Positions 61,832 to 64,000 of a DNA stretch of 64,000 nt are shown here, piece by piece (the stretch's first letter is position 1; the number at the start of each line of letters is the position of its first letter). The position numbers and the translations under genes were made by a program. Source of the stretch: Bradyrhizobium quebecense (lineage in GTDB: Bacteria; Pseudomonadota; Alphaproteobacteria; Rhizobiales; Xanthobacteraceae); contig NZ_CP088022.1 in NCBI RefSeq assembly GCF_013373795.3, positions 6,386,001 through 6,450,000 of the forward strand. The letters run 5' to 3'. Under the pieces are notes generated by a model. That model was not told where the DNA came from and searched no databases. It was given only the letters and a program-made list of their open reading frames with translations.

Positions 61832-63607
61832 TCAGTTCAGATGCTTGGAAAGGCTGCCGGCCTCGATCGCTGCGATTTGCAGCGCGATGAAGCGGCTGTA
61901 GATGCGGGCCTGCGAGAAGGCGCCGCCGGTGAACCAGAGGCCGGGCTGGCCCGTGCGCGTCCACATGTTGCGCAGCTCCTGCGTCGCATCGTCAAAGCCC
62001 CAGACACGGCCGACGCGCTCGGCGACGTCCTCGCCGAACAGCTTGGCGAGCAGGTGATCGTGGCCCTTGTAGCCGGTGGCGAGCACGAACAGCTCGGCGG
62101 CGAGCGTCGTGCCGTCCTTCAGCGCGAGGCCATCGGCGGTAAAGCCGGTGATGTCGGCGGCCTGGATCAGGCGGATCTTGCCGTCGGCGATCAATTCGGA
62201 GCAGCCGACATTGAAGTAATAGCCGCCGCCGCGGGAGCGGAATTTCAGCGGCCAGCCGGTGCCGTCCTCGCCGAATTCGAGCCGGAAGCCGGCGCGCTCC
62301 AGCCGCGAGAGCAACGATGCATCGAGCCGCTTCACCTCGTCGGTGATGATCCGGTGCGCGATCTTCATCACCGGCAGCGGCACGCCGGAATTGAGGATGT
62401 CGCGCACCTCGATCGGCGGACCATCACCGAGATAGGTCTTGTCGTAAAGCTGCGCGGGCTCGACATTGACCACCATGGTCGGGCTGCGCTGAATCATGGT
62501 GACGTCGGCACCAGCCGCGTGCAGCTCCTGGCAGATGTCATGGGCGCTGGTGCCGGTGCCGAACACGATCACCGAGCGCCCTGCCCATTCGCGTCCCGCC
62601 GCGAACGCGCTGGAATGCAGCACCTTGCCGCCGAACTGCGCGATGCCCGGGATCGCGGGGATGTTCGGCGTGCCGCTGACGCTGGTCGCGAGCACGACGT
62701 GCTTCGGATGCAGCGTGCGCGGACCGTCAGGCCGTTGCAGCGTCGCCGTCCAGCGCTGCGCGGTCTCGTCATAGCGCGCGCCTTCGAACGCAGTTTCGGT
62801 CCAGAAGTCGAGCTCCATGATGTCGACATAGCTCTCCAGCCAGTTCGCGATCTTGTCCTTCGGGATGTAGTCCGGAAAGGTCGGCGGGAACGGCAGATAG
62901 CGGAACAGATTGACCGGCGTCTTGTTGTGCAGCTTGAGCCCGCGATAGCGCAGCCGCCAATTGTCGCCGATGCGCTGCTGGCGATCGACGATCAGGGCAT
63001 GGAGCCCGATCCGCTTGCACTCGACGGCGGCCGCGATGCCGGCATGGCCGCCGCCGACAACAAGCACGTCGGGCTCGCGGTCGGCATAGGCGCGCGAGGT
63101 CTGCCGCTGTTCCAGCCAATCGGGCGCGGCGAAATCGCGCGCGAAGGATTCCTCAGTGGCGTGTTTGGCGCGCGCGTCGCAGATGCGGTCGAAGTCAGGC
63201 ATCGTGGAGAACGTCCACGACGCGGAATTTCCACCCCTCTCTTGCAACAGGCGGACCGCGCCGGTGCCGGGGCCATTCGACGTGTTGAAGGTGAAGATCG
63301 CCTCGATCACCTCGCGTCCGGCCATCACGGCGCGCCGCGGTATCAAGGCACGGCCATCGAGACGAAAGCCGCGCGCGTTCACTGCGCCTGCGTGCGCGAG
63401 CAACTCGGCAACCACGCGCTGCCGCCCGCTGAACGTCGCAAAATGCCAGGAAATGCCGAGGATGTTGCGCCAGTGGCTCTCGGTCGCAAACAGTGCGGCA
63501 AGAGCGTCAAGGGAACGGCTCGTCAGCGCCGCATCCAGCGCACCGATCCAGCGCTCGGCCAGGAGTTCAGGCGTGTCCTCGGTAGCCGGGTTCAGTTGGT
63601 CCAGCAT
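61832..63607 (-). CDS. NTF2-like/flavin monooxygenase fusion protein
   Basis: 591 aa from the Met at 63607. Residues 1-140 have an NTF2/SnoaL-like fold (LLAERWIGALDAALTSRSLD, TESHWRNILGISWHFATFSG). Then an FMO begins: VLVVGGGHAGIAAAVECKRI near 180 binds FAD, SVIVFGTGTSAHDICQELHA near 350 binds NADPH, and LFVLATGYKGHDHLL near 510 is the conserved ATGY motif. Related enzymes include YUC-like and bacterial FMO types. The substrate is unknown. It is paired with the HSL-type hydrolase. Confidence 0.9.
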   Translation of the reverse strand: MLDQLNPATEDTPELLAERWIGALDAALTSRSLDALAALFATESHWRNILGISWHFATFSGRQRVVAELLAHAGAVNARGFRLDGRALIPRRAVMAGREVIEAIFTFNTSNGPGTGAVRLLQERGGNSASWTFSTMPDFDRICDARAKHATEESFARDFAAPDWLEQRQTSRAYADREPDVLVVGGGHAGIAAAVECKRIGLHALIVDRQQRIGDNWRLRYRGLKLHNKTPVNLFRYLPFPPTFPDYIPKDKIANWLESYVDIMELDFWTETAFEGARYDETAQRWTATLQRPDGPRTLHPKHVVLATSVSGTPNIPAIPGIAQFGGKVLHSSAFAAGREWAGRSVIVFGTGTSAHDICQELHAAGADVTMIQRSPTMVVNVEPAQLYDKTYLGDGPPIEVRDILNSGVPLPVMKIAHRIITDEVKRLDASLLSRLERAGFRLEFGEDGTGWPLKFRSRGGGYYFNVGCSELIADGKIRLIQAADITGFTADGLALKDGTTLAAELFVLATGYKGHDHLLAKLFGEDVAERVGRVWGFDDATQELRNMWTRTGQPGLWFTGGAFSQARIYSRFIALQIAAIEAGSLSKHLN

Positions 63608-63670
63608 GATCGTGCTTTCTCGGGAGCAGTTGCCGTCTATCTGACAACATGCTCCCGAAAAGCACAACCA

Positions 63671-64000
63671 TCATGCGACGTGTTGCTGCAGCGACGCCGG
63701 CTCGGCCTCACCCTCCTCGCCGGCAGGCCCGGCCTGCGCCGCAGGTGCCGCAGCGAGCTCCTTGGCAAGCGCAGTAGCACCGACATAGTCGGTCTTGCCG
63801 GTGCCGAGCAACGGCACCTTGTCGACGACGCGGATGTCGGCGGGCACCGCGAGCTCGGACGCGCCGACGCTCTTGGCCTGGCGCTGCATCGCGGCGCGGT
63901 CGGCATTCTTCTGCGTCGTGAGCAGCACGATGCGTTCGCCCTTGCGCGCGTCGGGGATCGAGACCGCAACCGACATCGCCTGCGGCCACAGCGCCGATGC
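63671..64000 (-). CDS. AMP-binding acyl-ACP/CoA synthetase, C-terminal end (cut by window edge)
   Basis: The last 109 residues before the stop are visible. VAVSIPDARKGERIVLLTTQ and RQAKSVGASELAVPADIRVV, then KVPLLGTGKTDYVGATALAK, are the C-terminal adenylate-forming domain; the GTGKTDY segment carries the catalytic Lys. This end resembles acyl-ACP synthetase/2-acylglycerophosphoethanolamine acyltransferase proteins. It is upstream of the FMO gene on the same strand, 63 bp apart. The rest lies outside the window. Confidence 0.85.
   Translation of the reverse strand, partial: ASALWPQAMSVAVSIPDARKGERIVLLTTQKNADRAAMQRQAKSVGASELAVPADIRVVDKVPLLGTGKTDYVGATALAKELAAAPAAQAGPAGEEGEAEPASLQQHVA

Noticed and set aside
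1..64000. CRISPR arrays
   Set aside because: No regular series of short direct repeats with unique spacers was seen. The repeated motifs found are palindromic intergenic elements.

Overview
The window is high-GC DNA of alphaproteobacterial type. The gene content (a cyoABCD quinol oxidase beside a RegB/RegA redox pair, many branched-chain-amino-acid-type ABC binding proteins, a CarD/FdxA/S4/SUV3-like helicase block) and the many palindromic intergenic repeats fit Bradyrhizobium or a close relative. This placement is inferred from gene families and remembered repeat sequences, not from a search.

Layout. 0-2 kb: minus-strand pair resembling the decaprenylphosphoryl-ribose/arabinose pathway (DprE1-like oxidase, HAD-UbiA phosphoribosyltransferase), then tRNA-Arg(CCU). 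2.2-11.2 kb: Baeyer-Villiger-type monooxygenase divergent from a TetR regulator with stacked operators, a LuxR-type regulator, small secreted proteins, a PanE-like reductase, YidB- and GlsB-like proteins, an SDR and a lactonase. 11.3-25.2 kb: a catabolic island with an acyl-CoA ligase, OYE-type reductase, IclR regulator, two acyl-CoA dehydrogenases, two enoyl-CoA hydratases, an ADP-forming acyl-CoA synthetase, a VOC protein and two ABC binding proteins. Together these look like uptake, ring or lactone opening, CoA activation and beta-oxidation of an unknown cyclic or lactone substrate. 25.3-27.7 kb: secreted nuclease and M48 lipoprotein peptidase.

27.8-31.8 kb: a c-type cytochrome gene split by a 3.6-kb insertion with IS630-like ends, a TA duplication, and a nested tyrosine-recombinase/IS91 module. 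32-34.3 kb: outer-membrane protein and a major-facilitator permease. 34.5-41.4 kb: cyoABCD, SURF1 and a RegB/RegA-type redox two-component pair on one strand, followed by what looks like a decayed copy of the response-regulator gene. 41.5-52.5 kb: small proteins, a second major-facilitator protein, CarD with a histone-H1-like tail, FdxA, S4 protein, a large SUV3-like helicase, a DUF3108 protein and rpmB.

52.6-56.7 kb: a foreign-looking restriction-modification island. It holds a PD-(D/E)XK endonuclease gene interrupted by a 1.2-kb IS630 element, an intact m5C methyltransferase and a convergent Vsr nuclease. Removing the IS and one TA restores the endonuclease frame exactly. 56.8-59.4 kb is gene-poor and rich in repeats, including a region of nested stem-loops. 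59.4-64 kb: a third ABC binding protein, an HSL-type hydrolase, an NTF2-FMO fusion monooxygenase and the C-terminal end of an AMP-binding enzyme.
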